Made by a program: the position numbers and the translations under genes. The notes beneath the pieces are model-generated. The model was given only the letters and a program-made list of their open reading frames with translations. It searched no databases and had not been told where the DNA came from. From assembly GCF_026914265.1 (NCBI RefSeq), contig NC_069136.1, forward strand, positions 23,062,051-23,126,050: 64,000 nt of DNA. The letters are read 5' to 3'. Numbering within the stretch: position 1 is the first letter of the stretch; each line of letters begins with the position of its first letter. Shown here piece after piece: positions 1 to 11,057 of this stretch. The stretch is from Mya arenaria. Its lineage: Eukaryota; Mollusca; Bivalvia; Myida; Myidae.

Positions 1-169
1 GATTTGCAACATATGAAGACAATTCCAAATCAAACGACATAACATTTCAGTGATAAGTTGATATTAACATGTTTAGTTTCGTAATCGAAATCCAGTTAAG
101 CGTATTGCGGCTTGGCGTAAGGCGTTAGACACTTAGCGGTTTGGATCATCTTGATATTTGCAAGCCTGA

Positions 170-265
170 TTTAGAATACAACCTACATTTTCAGCCAATA
201 ATATTGCAGATAGGCAACCATTAAGTAGTAGACTTAATCATTAAGAATTTCAACTTCCGCGCGTG
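170..265 (+). repeat. Dispersed repeat, relative of 16,655-16,745
   Basis: The stretch beginning ACCTACATTTTCAGCC and containing ATTGCAGATAGGCAA matches the reverse complement of about 16,655-16,745 with scattered mismatches over roughly 90 bp. The second copy lies in a block that is present in duplication copy A but absent from copy B. That pattern suggests a mobile non-autonomous repeat. The family is not identified. Confidence 0.55.
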
Positions 266-365
266 TTTAAAGATCCGCCTACTGCCAATCATCCGATACA
301 CACTCCATGCGTCAGAGTTTGCGTTGTCAATGTATCAGCCAATGAGGTTGTATTCTTAGTCAGCT

Positions 366-469
366 AGATGACATAAAGTGAATTCTTAATGATTAAGGAG
401 GACTCGTTCGCTGCGCTTACTCCGCCCATTCTTAATCATTAATAATTCTTTTCATGTCATCTAACTATT
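366..469. repeat. Short foldback (hairpin) sequence
   Basis: The left arm (AGATGACATAAAGTGAATTC, continuing through CTTAATGATTAAG) is complemented by the right arm ending TTTTCATGTCATCT. Each arm is about 33 bp with a few mismatches. The loop is a GC-richer segment with GGACTCGTTCGCTGCG. It may be a miniature inverted-repeat element. I could not define target duplications. Confidence 0.5.
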
Positions 470-1071
470 ACAAAGACAATGTCTATTCAAGAAACATGGA
501 AAACGTAATGTAAATAACGATATAACACTTCATAACAACGAATTAAACAATGACGAATGAAATATAGTGTACGAGATTATAAATAGAGCATACAGATGTT
601 AACAAATTGCCAATTTCATTTTTTATCCAAATACCGCTCCATACGTTTTATACTGCACATCGATCGGTTCAGCATTGGTTTTATTAAATCAATCAATGGC
701 ATCTTCCGGTATGAACACTGTTGCCCGAATTTTGAAATTTTAATCTTATTTTTGACAATAAGTGTTGTGACCACGCTCGAAGTCATTGTCCATCATCCCA
801 TGCACTAAATAAATCGGATACGCCTTGAAGTGCACTAAGGAATCATTAATCAAATCATTATTATGCAATATAACATGTTTATCTGATGATGGTGGCTATA
901 AAACTGCGTACTAAGGAATTTCTTTTTGGATGGAAATCGGAATGATGAACAAGGACTCAATTCAGTATTATTTGATTCAATTCATGATACACTTGACCAT
1001 GATTTGACCTTATGACGTCGATGCTAAAAAAGACAGCTGAACTTAGCAGGAACATGTTTCATTTATTCATA

Positions 1072-1330
1072 AGTCTTTCTTAAACCAAGGTGCTGATTGT
1101 TTGTTCCAAGATCCACACTTCAAGGCGTATCCGAATTTCTTCTGATTTCTGTACGAGTAAATTCATGTATGGCATTTTACTGTATGAAATCGTCGCAAAC
1201 AGAGAGCTAAACTGAAGCCATACACTTCTAAATATTAAAGTTTAAATTAAAACTTTCCGCATAAAATAATTTTCATTTTTCAATGTCAAGGCTGGAAAAA
1301 CAACCTCCTTATTAGGGAGCGTGGTTATTG
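1072..1330. repeat. Left end of tandem duplication copy A
   Basis: From AAACCAAGGTGCTGATTG onward this stretch aligns with about 40,763-40,985, with mismatches and small indels. Shared blocks include TTTTTCAATGTCAAGGCTG and ACAACCTCCTTATTA. Homology stops near 1,330 in A and near 40,985 in B. It resumes at about 5,565 in A and about 41,995 in B. A 4.2-kb block in A and a 1-kb block in B lie in between and are unrelated to each other. Confidence 0.7.
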
Positions 1331-1603
1331 ACAACTGTAATTGTCGTTGTGTTCGCCCTGCTCTGTAATTTGGACAACTGAAAAATGATATCAATGTTGT
1401 TTTGACTGTTTTGGACCTTACTGGCAGTTTACCAAAACGTATTAACGGCATTAGCAAATAACGCCACGCAAGTGCCTATTAGTTAATTGGAACTAATTCG
1501 TTTGTGCATTTCTTTAAATTTGCACAAAGTACGGGTTTTGAATAGTATACTTTATGCAATTATTTCGATGATGCATATGCCCTTAAAGTTCTATAAAGCT
1601 ACG

Positions 1604-1606
<3 letters not shown>

Positions 1607-1668
<62 letters not shown>
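1607..1668. repeat. (AT)n microsatellite
   Basis: About 30 uninterrupted AT/TA dinucleotides. A shorter run of the same type sits near 5,318-5,337, at the edge of the inverted fragment on the other side of the LINE relic. The open frame through this array encodes only alternating Ile-Tyr and is not a gene. Confidence 0.95.
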
Positions 1669-1670
<2 letters not shown>

Positions 1671-1914
1671 TAGTTCATTTACTTCATTTATAAATATAAT
1701 GATAACATTGCTAATACAGGATGAGCAATCACGTGACTTCAACGGGGTTCTCACATGTGTCATCACGGTTCAAAACCGATGTAAACAAGCAAGAAAGTGA
1801 GAGTAATTCCTAAATAACCCTTTTTTAGAGAAAAGATACGAAAATATATAAGAATATGATATTATCCTCTTCTACACGTTTAAAATATTTTAGATGTGCT
1901 TGTATTTTAACGAT

Positions 1915-2700
1915 GCAATCCTTAGCCAAAATGTCAAGTCGACGGAATGTTGTAGAACGATGCAACGCTGTGTGCGCCATGATTCTTTGTTTTGTACACA
2001 TTTCTTAGTCATTAGTAATAGTTCAGAAATCAGACATGCGCTAAAAAGTTAGTTTTGCGCATTACTTTCACAAAACGTATATTTCATCAAATGTTATTTT
2101 AGTTTTTTCAATAAATATCGAATTTTCAAGAAATGCTGTTGTTAACGTGAATGTTACATGTGCTGCCATTAACGTGATCTTCTTCTCATATGAATAAAGC
2201 TGACTATGTTAAATCGGTATATTTAAACCTATCATAACATGCTTATATTATTCTGTTTTATAGATTATATTGCCCTCTCATTTGTGACGAGAATGTATAC
2301 AACCTAAACCTCTTATTCATGGTATGAATTTACATCAATTTAATCAATTTGAAAATGTTCAATCTTTGTTGCCAGAAGGCCATCAAAGGAAGACTTCCAA
2401 ATACTCTTTGTCCCTCTGTAGTTTCACCAAATGTTTACAAAAATGGATAAATTAAATGGATGAAGTAATAGATACACTAAAATGGAAGGCAAAATACACT
2501 TCAGCCAAACCCGTCCCATGTACGTTCCAAAGTGAAAGAAATTCAACAGCCAAGAAACGATTACATTCAATATCAAAATTGAAAAGGTTAATCATAAAAC
2601 TGCCTACACTCAAGTTAAACCCCATGCTTCAAAAATGGTAAAAATATCTTTATCTAGAAGATATCAGGAAATAATTAGAAGCACTGACAAAGAAATTGAC
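1915..2700 (+). pseudogene. Unidentified gene fragment, inverted paralogue of 4,764-5,425
   Basis: This segment and the reverse complement of about 4,764-5,425 are diverged copies of one sequence. Both contain GTAGAACGATGCAACG, an AATAAATATCGA-like stretch and a coding-like tail. The tail here, from about 2,405, reads Lys-Trp-Ile-Asn, a stop, then a segment containing DTLKWKAKYTSAKPVPCT. The minus-strand partner reads NTFKWKRRYTPANSVPCT. Conservation of Trp, Pro and Cys positions implies a protein-coding ancestor. The stop between the two parts here suggests decay or an exon edge. I do not recognise the family. A Lys-rich tail follows, ending near 2,640. The arrangement around a LINE relic could be a local inverted duplication or the remains of a larger element. 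Confidence 0.45.
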
Positions 2701-3092
2701 TACCATGAAAATGACCTTCCCTCGTAAGATGATAATTTGTATCTTGCATGGTATTTTGTGTAAGTAAGGTTCATACCAACCCGAGCCTATCGTTTTATGC
2801 GGAAAAAAGGTTTACAAAGTTTCCACATTACAAATAATACCATATGACAATGTTTCCATTGTTCTACAGACGACGGTGATCAACAAGGGAGGCAATTATT
2901 TGATGACAATAGAAGAGTTGTTCATTACGGGTATCTTTAGCCATGAGCACGATAAGGATGTCCAGCATGGCAAAATATTCGAATCTACTTATCTGGAGGG
3001 GGGATTGATAGCTTTGACGCCATAGAAGAAAATATCACCAACCAGACACCTTAATACTACGGTGGAATCACAAGCCTCGAGTTATAATAATA

Positions 3093-4570
3093 CAGTTTCA
3101 TAGTTTATTTAAATTCATAAAGGCCATGGGCCCATGATCATACATCAATGGAATTTATAATATGAATAATTAAATGCACTTCTATCAATCGATCGTAGGT
3201 CAAAATATATATTAATACACGTATACTTATTTATACTAACAAGGTACTTTGGAAACAGAAATTGAACATAGACAGTACACATAGAATATAGTATAACCAT
3301 AATGAGGTAAGAGTGGTTACAGATATTATTTAAATGAGTTATTTAACATAATTATAAATATAACAGGAACTCTCAATGTAAAAGCCTTGTGGATTAACAT
3401 TGCCAATTTCCTTTGAATATTCTTACTTGTTTTTGTAAAAGTTCAACAAATTTGGTTATATTCGGTCTATTTAAATAGTATTTATGTCTTCTTAAATAAC
3501 TAAATAAAGTACATTCAAATAGGAAATGAAATTCAACTACTATTTTATGGCAAACTTGACTATTCCTTTCAGATATAGGAGTAAAATTGTGCCACTGGAT
3601 TGTCTCGTCAATGCTTTCCCAAATTTAACTATGTTAACAGCACACAAAAATGGCTGTAACTTACAGTCTGCGAACAATACAGCATAAAATTCAGCATAGC
3701 ATTTTTGCACATATACATTTTAGTCTCTGTTTTAGTTTACATATAAATATATATTAAAATCACCAACACTTTGAAATAACCATGCATCATAAAATCCTAG
3801 TGATTGTAATATATCTATAATAACCTTTGCCCATGACTAACAAATTGGCAATCTTTCTTAATCTCTAAACAATTTTCTTTAAACAGCTTTAATATATATT
3901 TAATATCATCACATTGTAAAATCTTTAACGAATAATTAATCACATTTACAATTCCTATAATTAGTTATGGTATTTTGCCAAGTTCTCCATACACAAACTT
4001 GTTCTGAGTTTGGGTTCTATAACCCAGTATTTCTTTACAGAATTTGAAATAAACTCTTTCTAACTTAATGCTATCTTGTAGACCCAAAACTTATCAACCA
4101 TAGTTTAAAACAAGATATATTTATTGATCAAACCAAGATAAAGAATGGCATGTTGCTATACCAGGCAATTTTACTAGGTCTGAATTAAGCTTGTAAGAAA
4201 TCTTCATAGCTTGTCCTGACTAAGTGTCAAACGTTGTGCTAAATGACCCACCAGTACAAAATACTATTCCTAGATAAGTAAATCTATTCACAATTCCAAT
4301 CTCAAGCCCTTGACACAAAACTATTAAATTTCGCCTAATGTTTCAGCCTTTTTTTAAATTTATTATCTTTTTTTTTTTCATTTACACTAATATTTATGTG
4401 AAAAACTTCCTATCTATAACAGTAATCTTTTAACAACAACAGGCCATTTTGTAACTCACTTTCAGATTCTGATAAAATAGACTGCCCTTAATACGTTTCC
4501 TTTTTGAAAACCAAACTTCAGCTATTTTAAAAAACTCAGATAGTTATGTCATTTGTGTACACATTTCCGA
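3093..4570 (-). mobile_element. LINE relic, 3' part, minus strand
   Basis: Read on the minus strand, this is the 3' end of a non-LTR retrotransposon. Recognisable pieces in order are: a post-YADD segment (ILSESESELQNGLLLLKDYC, near 4,470-4,410); a segment reading RFTYLGIVFCTGGSF (near 4,275); an ERVYFKFCKEILGYRTQTQN-like segment, followed by VYGELGK (near 4,060-3,970); and a C-terminal VEFHFLFECTLFSYLRRH motif (near 3,530). It ends in a short 3' tail resembling AATAAACTATGAAACTG at 3,093. These same blocks occur in the LINE at 33-37 kb, so both belong to related lineages. Many stops and frame changes make it an old, dead, 5'-truncated copy. Its 5' boundary is uncertain. It lies between the two inverted gene fragments and is absent from duplication copy B. 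Confidence 0.75.
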
Positions 4571-4763
4571 TGTATAATGTATTCAAAGTTGTACAAAGTC
4601 CATGCCACACCACAATATAATATGATTATATTTATTTAAACAACAACATGACTATACAAACATATAATATATCAAAGAAATTGTTATTGCATCAACTACA
4701 TCCATTACTTTAAAGGGTTGAAATTTTACATTATGAGCGCGACATTCAGAGCACGTACTTCAG

Positions 4764-5425
4764 TCATTTCTTGACTGTTGACTTTCTTTTACCAGGGGAT
4801 GTACATGGAACGGAGTTGGCTGGAGTATATCTTCTCTTCCATTTGAATGTATTCATCACTGCATCAATTGAATTTATCCATCTTTTGTCAACATTTGGTA
4901 AAACATATGGGGGTTGACTCCGTTTTTTACAGAGGGACGATGGATAATTTGGACGTATCACCATGACGGCTTACCTATAACATAAATCTAACATTTTAAA
5001 ATCAATGAAATGGATGGATATACATTCATTTCAAAAAAGAAATATCACTTAGAATAATAGTTCAATAGTGAATGCATTATCGTCACAGTTTTAGAGAGTA
5101 GTTCAAACTACTTATTAAATAAAATAAGCAATGTTATGAGAAAAATTCATGTTAACAACAGCATATATAAAATTCACGCTTACAACAACCTTTCTTGAAA
5201 TATCGATATTCATTAAAATAACAAAAATACATTTTACAAACAATTCGTTTAAGGAAAGAAATGAACAAAATTAACATTTCAACATACTATGACTTCTTAA
5301 ATATAATGATTACTAAATATATATATATATATATATAAAACAAAGACTCACGGCGCACACATCGTTGCATCGTTCTACAAAATTCCGACGCGTTGAATTT
5401 TTGGCCAAGGATTGGATCCGTGGCG
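4764..5425 (-). pseudogene. Unidentified gene fragment, inverted paralogue of 1,915-2,700
   Basis: On the minus strand the homology starts near 5,425 and ends in an open frame at 4,964-4,764. That frame encodes about 66 residues including SSLCKKRSQPPYVLPNVDKR, WINSIDAVMNTFKWKRRYTP and a basic C-terminus before a stop. The frame begins a few bases downstream of TTATAG on the minus strand, so it could be a terminal exon. The + strand partner shares the KW(K)xxYTxAxxVPCT core. I do not recognise the domain. It is Lys/Arg-rich with no membrane segment. An (AT)n run adjoins it at about 5,318-5,337. Confidence 0.4.
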
Positions 5426-5640
5426 GGGGATTAATTAAGTAACAATTTACTTTCAGTAAAATATGGCATGTTAAGTTTAGTCTGGGGCCGGTTTTAAACC
5501 TGCGATTTTGTTTATCTATTCGTAAATATGAACATTCATACAAGCCAGAACATACTTTTTGTATATTGCTGCTTTGACTCTATATCAACAACGCAATTTT
5601 CGTTGCATTTCTTTATTAGAAAAATATAAAAGGTAATTAT

Positions 5641-6238
5641 TACGGAATGCCGCTAAGGCCATCGCCTATGAATGTGTTGATCTGAAACGCGATACTCTAT
5701 AGTACGATGATGAAAACGCGAAATCACGAAACTACGATGGTGAAAACGCGACATTACGATGATGAAAACGCGACAGTACGTTACCGAAAACGCGATAATA
5801 CGACAGTACGATAATGATAATGCGATAAACTATTGTGTTTTCACCATCGTACTTTCGCGTTTTCACCAACGTAATATTGTGATTTCGCTTTTTCATCATC
5901 GTACTGTCGTGTTTTCATAATCGTACTATCGCGTTTTCATCATCGTACTTTGGTGTGTTCATCATAATACTGTCGCATTCCGGTGTGGATGCGCATAGAA
6001 GAATTTACCCTCCATGTTAAACATGTCGGTTTCAGGGGTGCTTGTATTAAGTCATTGAATCATGTCTTCAACTAAAGCTTTTATCACGCATTTTGAATTG
6101 ATCTGAAATACTTTTCATTAAAAGTTTAAACAACGATTGACACAATAAAGATTTAATTATGAATTGTCTTTATACAATAAAACCAACCAGTCAAAACAGT
6201 ATATTCGAACAGTTTTCAAAATGCAATACCTCTGAGGT

Positions 6239-6282
<44 letters not shown>

Positions 6283-7154
6283 ATCATCATCATCATCAGC
6301 AGCAGCAGCAGCATCAGCAGCAGAGCAGCAGCAACACCACCAGCAGCATCAACACCACCACCACCACCAACACCACTTATCAGTTTTATATGACGTGGTG
6401 TCATTTCACTTCAGGATGTGTCATTCGCTTTAACGCTGCGCTATCGTAAGTTATTTTTATAAACGACTGGAGAGTTTATGAGACGTTTCTTAAACGCCTT
6501 TGTAATTGTCATCAAGTTTGTCGTTATTATGATCGTGCATTTACGATAACGGCAGATCGTAAAAAGGATCTCAAACGCACCCCTGCATTCGACATTTTAT
6601 CACATGGAGGGCAAATTCTTCTCTGCGCATGCACGCCGGAAGGCGATAGTACGATGATGAAAACACGGCAGTACGATAATGAAAACACGACAGTATGATG
6701 ATAAAAGTGCGACAGTACGGTGATGAAAAAGCGATAGTACGATGATGAAAACATGACAGTACGATTATGAAAACGCGACAGTACGATGATGACAACGCGC
6801 TACTGCGATGATGAAAACGCGATAGTTCGATGATGAAAACACGAACGTATGATGATGAAACCACGACAGTAAGATTTTGAAAACGTGATAGTACGATAGT
6901 ACGATGATAAAAACGCTAAATCACGATATTATGATAGTAAAAACGCGAACGAACGATGGTGATAGGTTATCACATTATCATCATCGTACTGTCGTATTAT
7001 CGCGTTTCCGCTATCGTACTGTCGTGTTTTCATCATCGTAATGTCGCGTTTTCACCATCGTAGTTTCGTGATTTCGCGTTTTCATCATCGCACTATCGAG
7101 TATCGCGTTTCAGGTCAACACATTCATAGGCGATGACCCTAACGGCATTCCGTA
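5641..7154. mobile_element. Foldback-type transposon with tandem-repeat arms
   Basis: The termini are TACGGAATGCC and GGCATTCCGTA. The first ~195 bp is an almost exact inverted copy of the last ~195 bp, and inverted similarity extends inward to about 6,045 and about 6,575. The arms consist largely of variants of a roughly 22-bp unit, GTACGATGATGAAAACGCGA, in head-to-tail array. The central ~520 bp holds triplet repeats and unique sequence. The flanks carry AATTAT at 5,635-5,640 and 7,155-7,160, a probable 6-bp target duplication. The corresponding empty site is seen in copy B near 42,060 (GATTATAATACCC). No transposase is encoded, and open frames in the arms are translations of the repeat. 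The architecture resembles Drosophila foldback/Galileo elements, but the superfamily is not established. Confidence 0.85.
6239..6375 (+). repeat. Triplet-repeat cluster (TCA)n, (CAG)n, (CAC)n
   Basis: About 17 consecutive TCA triplets are followed by CAG-rich and then ACC/CAC-rich triplets. This lies in the loop of the foldback element. In one frame it encodes Ser, then His, Gln and Thr tracts within a 96-codon open frame (6,159-6,449). I regard that frame as a by-product of the repeat rather than a gene, because it has no conserved sequence outside the tracts. Confidence 0.85.
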
Positions 7155-9191
7155 AATTATACCCATGCGTTCGCAATCGATATACTGCAATGTAATAGCT
7201 GTCAGCATTGACCTTAAAGCCACGGTGTTTACAAATTATTGCGACAGACGTGACTAATACTGTTTATCAATCTGGGGCGGGGGATTAATTAAGAAGACCC
7301 GCCACTGCTGACTGTTTTGGAAAATAAACCTAGTTGTTCGGTCATGGCCATGTAAAGGGTGGTGTTTATATCCATTAAGACCCTAGGAAAAGAACTGTCT
7401 GCGCATTTGGCTTAGCGATTTTAAATTCATGAGAAGAAATATTTGAGAAATTTAAAGACAATCTCAAGTAATTTATTTATCAGGCATCTGTATGTTTGTA
7501 TTTTGTACATGGGAATATACGGAGGAATGCTTCTCTTTTGAAACTTGTTTTACTTTTAAATACCGCGTGTAGAATGATTATACGTCATATGACATTCTTG
7601 CGGGACATTCTAAGAGAGGATCTCGTCGAGGGATCGCAATGCATTGGATATAGTTCTTTGATAATCGTTTAAAATATATGTCCGTAATCAAGAAGAAAAA
7701 TAAAATCAATCATTAACTGTGATTTCTTTTAAAGGCATATTAGCTACAGTTTTGAAGTCATTAAAACAATGTGAAAAGTTTGGAGTAAAAACAGTACAAT
7801 ATTCATAATATGCATGTAAAGAACAAAGCAAGTAAGAATTTTCACACGGAAGTAGAATGTTGACCCAATTTATCTATATTCGTTGGATTCTAAACAGTTT
7901 CATAATCCCGGCGAAAAATGTCAACACTGCAGAAATTTGATAAAGATTTGAATACTTAGTGCGGAATATTTTGCAATGCACTTTTTAACGATCATTTATG
8001 TCCGGAGGTTTATGATCATTATTATCGGTAAAGTAATATTAATTCAACAGGCCCAGTTGAACCTCAGAAGCAGATCAAATCAGAGATTAATGTGTGGTCT
8101 GCTTCATCCACTTTCCGATTATGAAAGGCTAATGCACCAGTCAATTGTAACCACGCCCCCCCCCCCCATGTCCGGGGGTAAACCGGGGATAGCGGGGGAA
8201 ATTGGCCGTGTTTTAACCGTCCAGGTGGCCTCGCAGTACCGAGTGAATGCGGTGGTTTTGTTTTCGCTCCGAAAATAGCGCGGATTGGGCCTTGCCTAGG
8301 TATCCCGGGGTGCGGGGGCATTTGGAGGGGATTTTACCAGTAATTTTAGTGGATGAAGCATGCCGTGTGGCTGATTTTGCTATATTTCTATATTTAACAT
8401 ATAGGATGTATTTGAATAAACCATAGTTTTTTCTTTGTTTTGATAAGAAGCATGTTATAAAAAATAATTACGATCTTTGTGAAATCAATGCACACAATTA
8501 CTTTAATCTTACATATGTACATTTTTACTTACAGGTGAAATACATAGTTGCAGTAGACGAAAACGTTGTCTAACAAGTCCAAAAGCTTATCAGTTAGCAC
8601 AAGTAAGATATTCTCGTGCAATCACATACATAGGACTTTGTGTTGTCATTTACTCAGGCGCGTTGGTTCAAGAGTCTTATCTTTGAATTTAACTAACAAC
8701 AATAAATAATTATTACAATTTGGTAATTTGTTTATTTCAGGTTCGAGAATCACCTGCATGCTAGTTTAATAGATTTCACTTTTTTCTCTTATTCTTATTT
8801 ATTTACGCTGTAAAAGTATTTCTTTATGGTAGCAAACGACATGACCTTCATTATGAAGTAAACAACATGTTTCCCCCCGGCTCTACAATGTTGATTGCAT
8901 CAAATTATACCTCTACAATGGATCGATGCATATTTAAGTTTGATTTAAATTTAAGATGGCGATTGAAATTTATTAGCATTCATCATTTGAAAGTAAGATG
9001 ATGCCAACCATAGATTAAATTACATATAAATTAATTGTTTACTTTAGTGTAAGATCGCAGTATTTTTGGGGTTAGTTTTGGTTATGCTACTTCAGTTTAG
9101 CTCGGTTGTGACGAATCTTGAGAATTATCTATTGTGGGTATATTATAAAACTTTATTTTTCCTTTGATATATTTTTATCTATTACAACATA
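7155..9191. other. 5' flank of TNF gene A (duplicated in copy B)
   Basis: This collinear non-coding sequence matches about 42,065-45,428 in copy B, with many substitutions and several indels. It holds a GC-rich miniature element at 8,100-8,360 and poly-C at 8,158-8,166. I see no exon. The 100-codon frame at 7,976-8,278 runs through the GC-rich repeat and is not conserved in copy B. An AT-rich stretch precedes the TNF start codon, without a clear TATA box at a fixed distance in both copies. Confidence 0.6.
8100..8360. repeat. GC-rich miniature inverted-repeat element, copy A
   Basis: It has 13-bp perfect terminal inverted repeats, TGCTTCATCCACT and AGTGGATGAAGCA. They enclose a segment much richer in GC than its surroundings, with CCGGGGGTAAACCGGGG and TATCCCGGGGTGCGGGGGCA. 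The same element is present at 43,536-43,781 in copy B with a degraded right end. It therefore inserted before the large duplication. Confidence 0.6.
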
Positions 9192-11057
9192 ATGGCATTG
9201 TCAATCACTTTGAAGGTTTTTGCATTTTCTAATATTGTATTCACTTGCATCCTTTGTATTTCATTTGTATCAATCATAAGCTTATTCCCAATTAAAATCA
9301 GTCAGAAATCAATCAAGTATGCAACAAACATGTGTGTGTCATGTGATGAACTGCAAAGCTTCCCTGGGTTCCCCGCTGTTGCATCTGAAGACATCGATAG
9401 ATTACGGTCTGCGAAAAACAAGTCCTCATGCTGTTCTTCAACTGACGAAATTCTGAGGATGCGAATTCGAAAGGTACATATAACCTATTATTTAATTAAT
9501 AAGAACTCTTTTTTTAACTTGGCTATTGCCTTTAAATGGATCATTCTTGAATTGTATACTCATACCATAAACCCATAACATAACAAAACACGGGGCCTTG
9601 ATCATAAACAGTGTACGAATACTGAATACTCGTGCTAGAGTTAAATAAAAACTATTGGGTACAGTAAATAATGCACTATCATGTGTCATATTTTGACTGA
9701 TTGCTGAAAAATGCTTAAACACAAACAGATACATATGTGTTAGTGCTATGCTATAGTTATACGCCAATAACCTGCTTCATCGCGAGTATAATTTCAATCA
9801 TGAGGGTAGTGGGTGAAATCGCTGTAATTTACCATGTTGCCAAGACATGTCATTTGAATAGCGTTGTAATTTATCCACACGCTATTAACTGAACCGTTAA
9901 GCTCCGCCTATTTGGTTATCGTTCCGATATGGCAGTAAATGTACAAACAAAATAACGCATTTTTATATAAACAACTGCTATTAACTTACGTTTTGTTTTA
10001 TTTTGTTCATCTAGAAGATGGATGAGCAGGTGTACGAATACAACTCGGGTTTAGCTGCAGGTATTGAAGATTTAATCAATCCCTTCAGTATTGTGAGTGA
10101 AATTAAGGACACAAGTAAACTTGAACTCTACGGTGTTAGCTTGCGCTGCTCAGGCGATTTGTTTCCACAATCGTTAACCTTAAGAGTGCTTCTGTTCTTC
10201 AGAAACAATAACGAATATCTTGGGGAAAGACAACTGTGACATATTTCATCCGGACGAAAATGTGCCGCTAGCAAAAGTTGTTGGCGTTGTCGACCACGTC
10301 AGGTCTTCATTTCAAACTGGTATGACTATTGCATGTTATATCGTAATCAATTCCCTTACCAATTTACACAGTTTGTTTGGAAATGCATATGCATAGGTAT
10401 ACGGTCTGCGTATGTGTTTTACAAATTTGAGGGCCATACAAACTTACCCACGTATTGTGAAAGGAAAATTCACATCAGACAGCCGACTGGCATATCAGTC
10501 TGCTTGGGCTTTCAGAGAAAAGGGAAAAAAATACACAAGTGCTTAGGTATATGTTTTAATTTTCTGCATTACTTACATGTACTGCTCTACAGATATGATG
10601 CACAATTATGTACTGTATAGATAAGTTTAAAGCGAATATTTTAATTGTTATTGCCACAGACCTCCGGAAAATTCGATGGAAGAAGAACGGTGCTTCAGCA
10701 ACAAATGGGGATATAACACACTTGGAAGAAGAAGGAGAGATATTCATCAAACAGGAGGGTACATACGTTGTACTGTCAAAGCTAAGGGTACATCGGGATC
10801 CGTCTACACCGTTTGCAGCCAACCTTTCCCACGTTTTGTTCCGATTAACACATAAGTATGAATCTGAAACGGTTCTCATGCAGAGAAGCAGAACATTGTG
10901 CCACGCAAGTGATGATCAATACGATAGTTTCATATCAGCGGTTTTTCGATTTCATAAGTACGATCGCATATCCATTCACACTACACACGCGCAACATTTA
11001 CAGATCAACGACACAGAGAACTTCTTTGGCGTGTTTTTTACGTACGACATGTACTAA
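9192..11057 (+). CDS. TNF-superfamily ligand, copy A (4 exons)
   Basis: Predicted type II membrane cytokine of 304 residues. By eye the exons are 9,192-9,473, 10,015-10,132, 10,203-10,319 and 10,660-11,057. All introns have GT..AG ends and the phases join exactly. Exon 1 gives a very short cytoplasmic tail, a hydrophobic segment at about residues 9-32 and a stalk with CVSC and a CC pair. The TNF homology domain spans about residues 155-304. It opens with PLAKVVGVVDH and continues with DLRKIRWKKNG, the EGEIFIKQEGTYVVLSKLRV strands and a terminal ENFFGVFFTYDMY, typical of the family's last strand. Family members act as trimers on TNF receptors, in immunity and cell death. Possible N-glycosylation sites are NKS (stalk), NLS and NDT. 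A near-identical gene structure occurs at 45,429-47,315. The start is chosen because the same ATG and flank are conserved in both copies. No kB-like site is apparent in this copy's near promoter. The second intron is only 70 bp. Confidence 0.88.

Larger units (their letters stand above)
1..1071. other. AT-rich intergenic DNA with small repeat relics
   Basis: I see no convincing coding exon here. It holds three repeat signatures. A segment at about 170-265 recurs in inverse orientation at about 16,655-16,745. A short foldback lies at 366-469. A perfect 18-bp inverted pair (CGGATACGCCTTGAAGTG at 808-825 and its complement at 1,116-1,133) spans the left edge of the large duplication. The 70-codon open frame near 596 has no recognisable domain and is probably chance. 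Confidence 0.5.

Noticed and set aside
6159-6449. Open frame with Ser/His/Gln/Thr tracts
   Set aside because: Produced by (TCA)n, (CAG)n and (CAC)n triplets in the loop of a non-coding element.
6527-6864. Two overlapping minus-strand open frames rich in Phe/Ser/His repeats
   Set aside because: They are translations of the 22-bp tandem units of the foldback arm. The frames drift with unit length and no gene-like start or domain exists.
7976-8321. Open frames on both strands through the GC-rich miniature element
   Set aside because: Not conserved in the copy B counterpart, where length changes break them.
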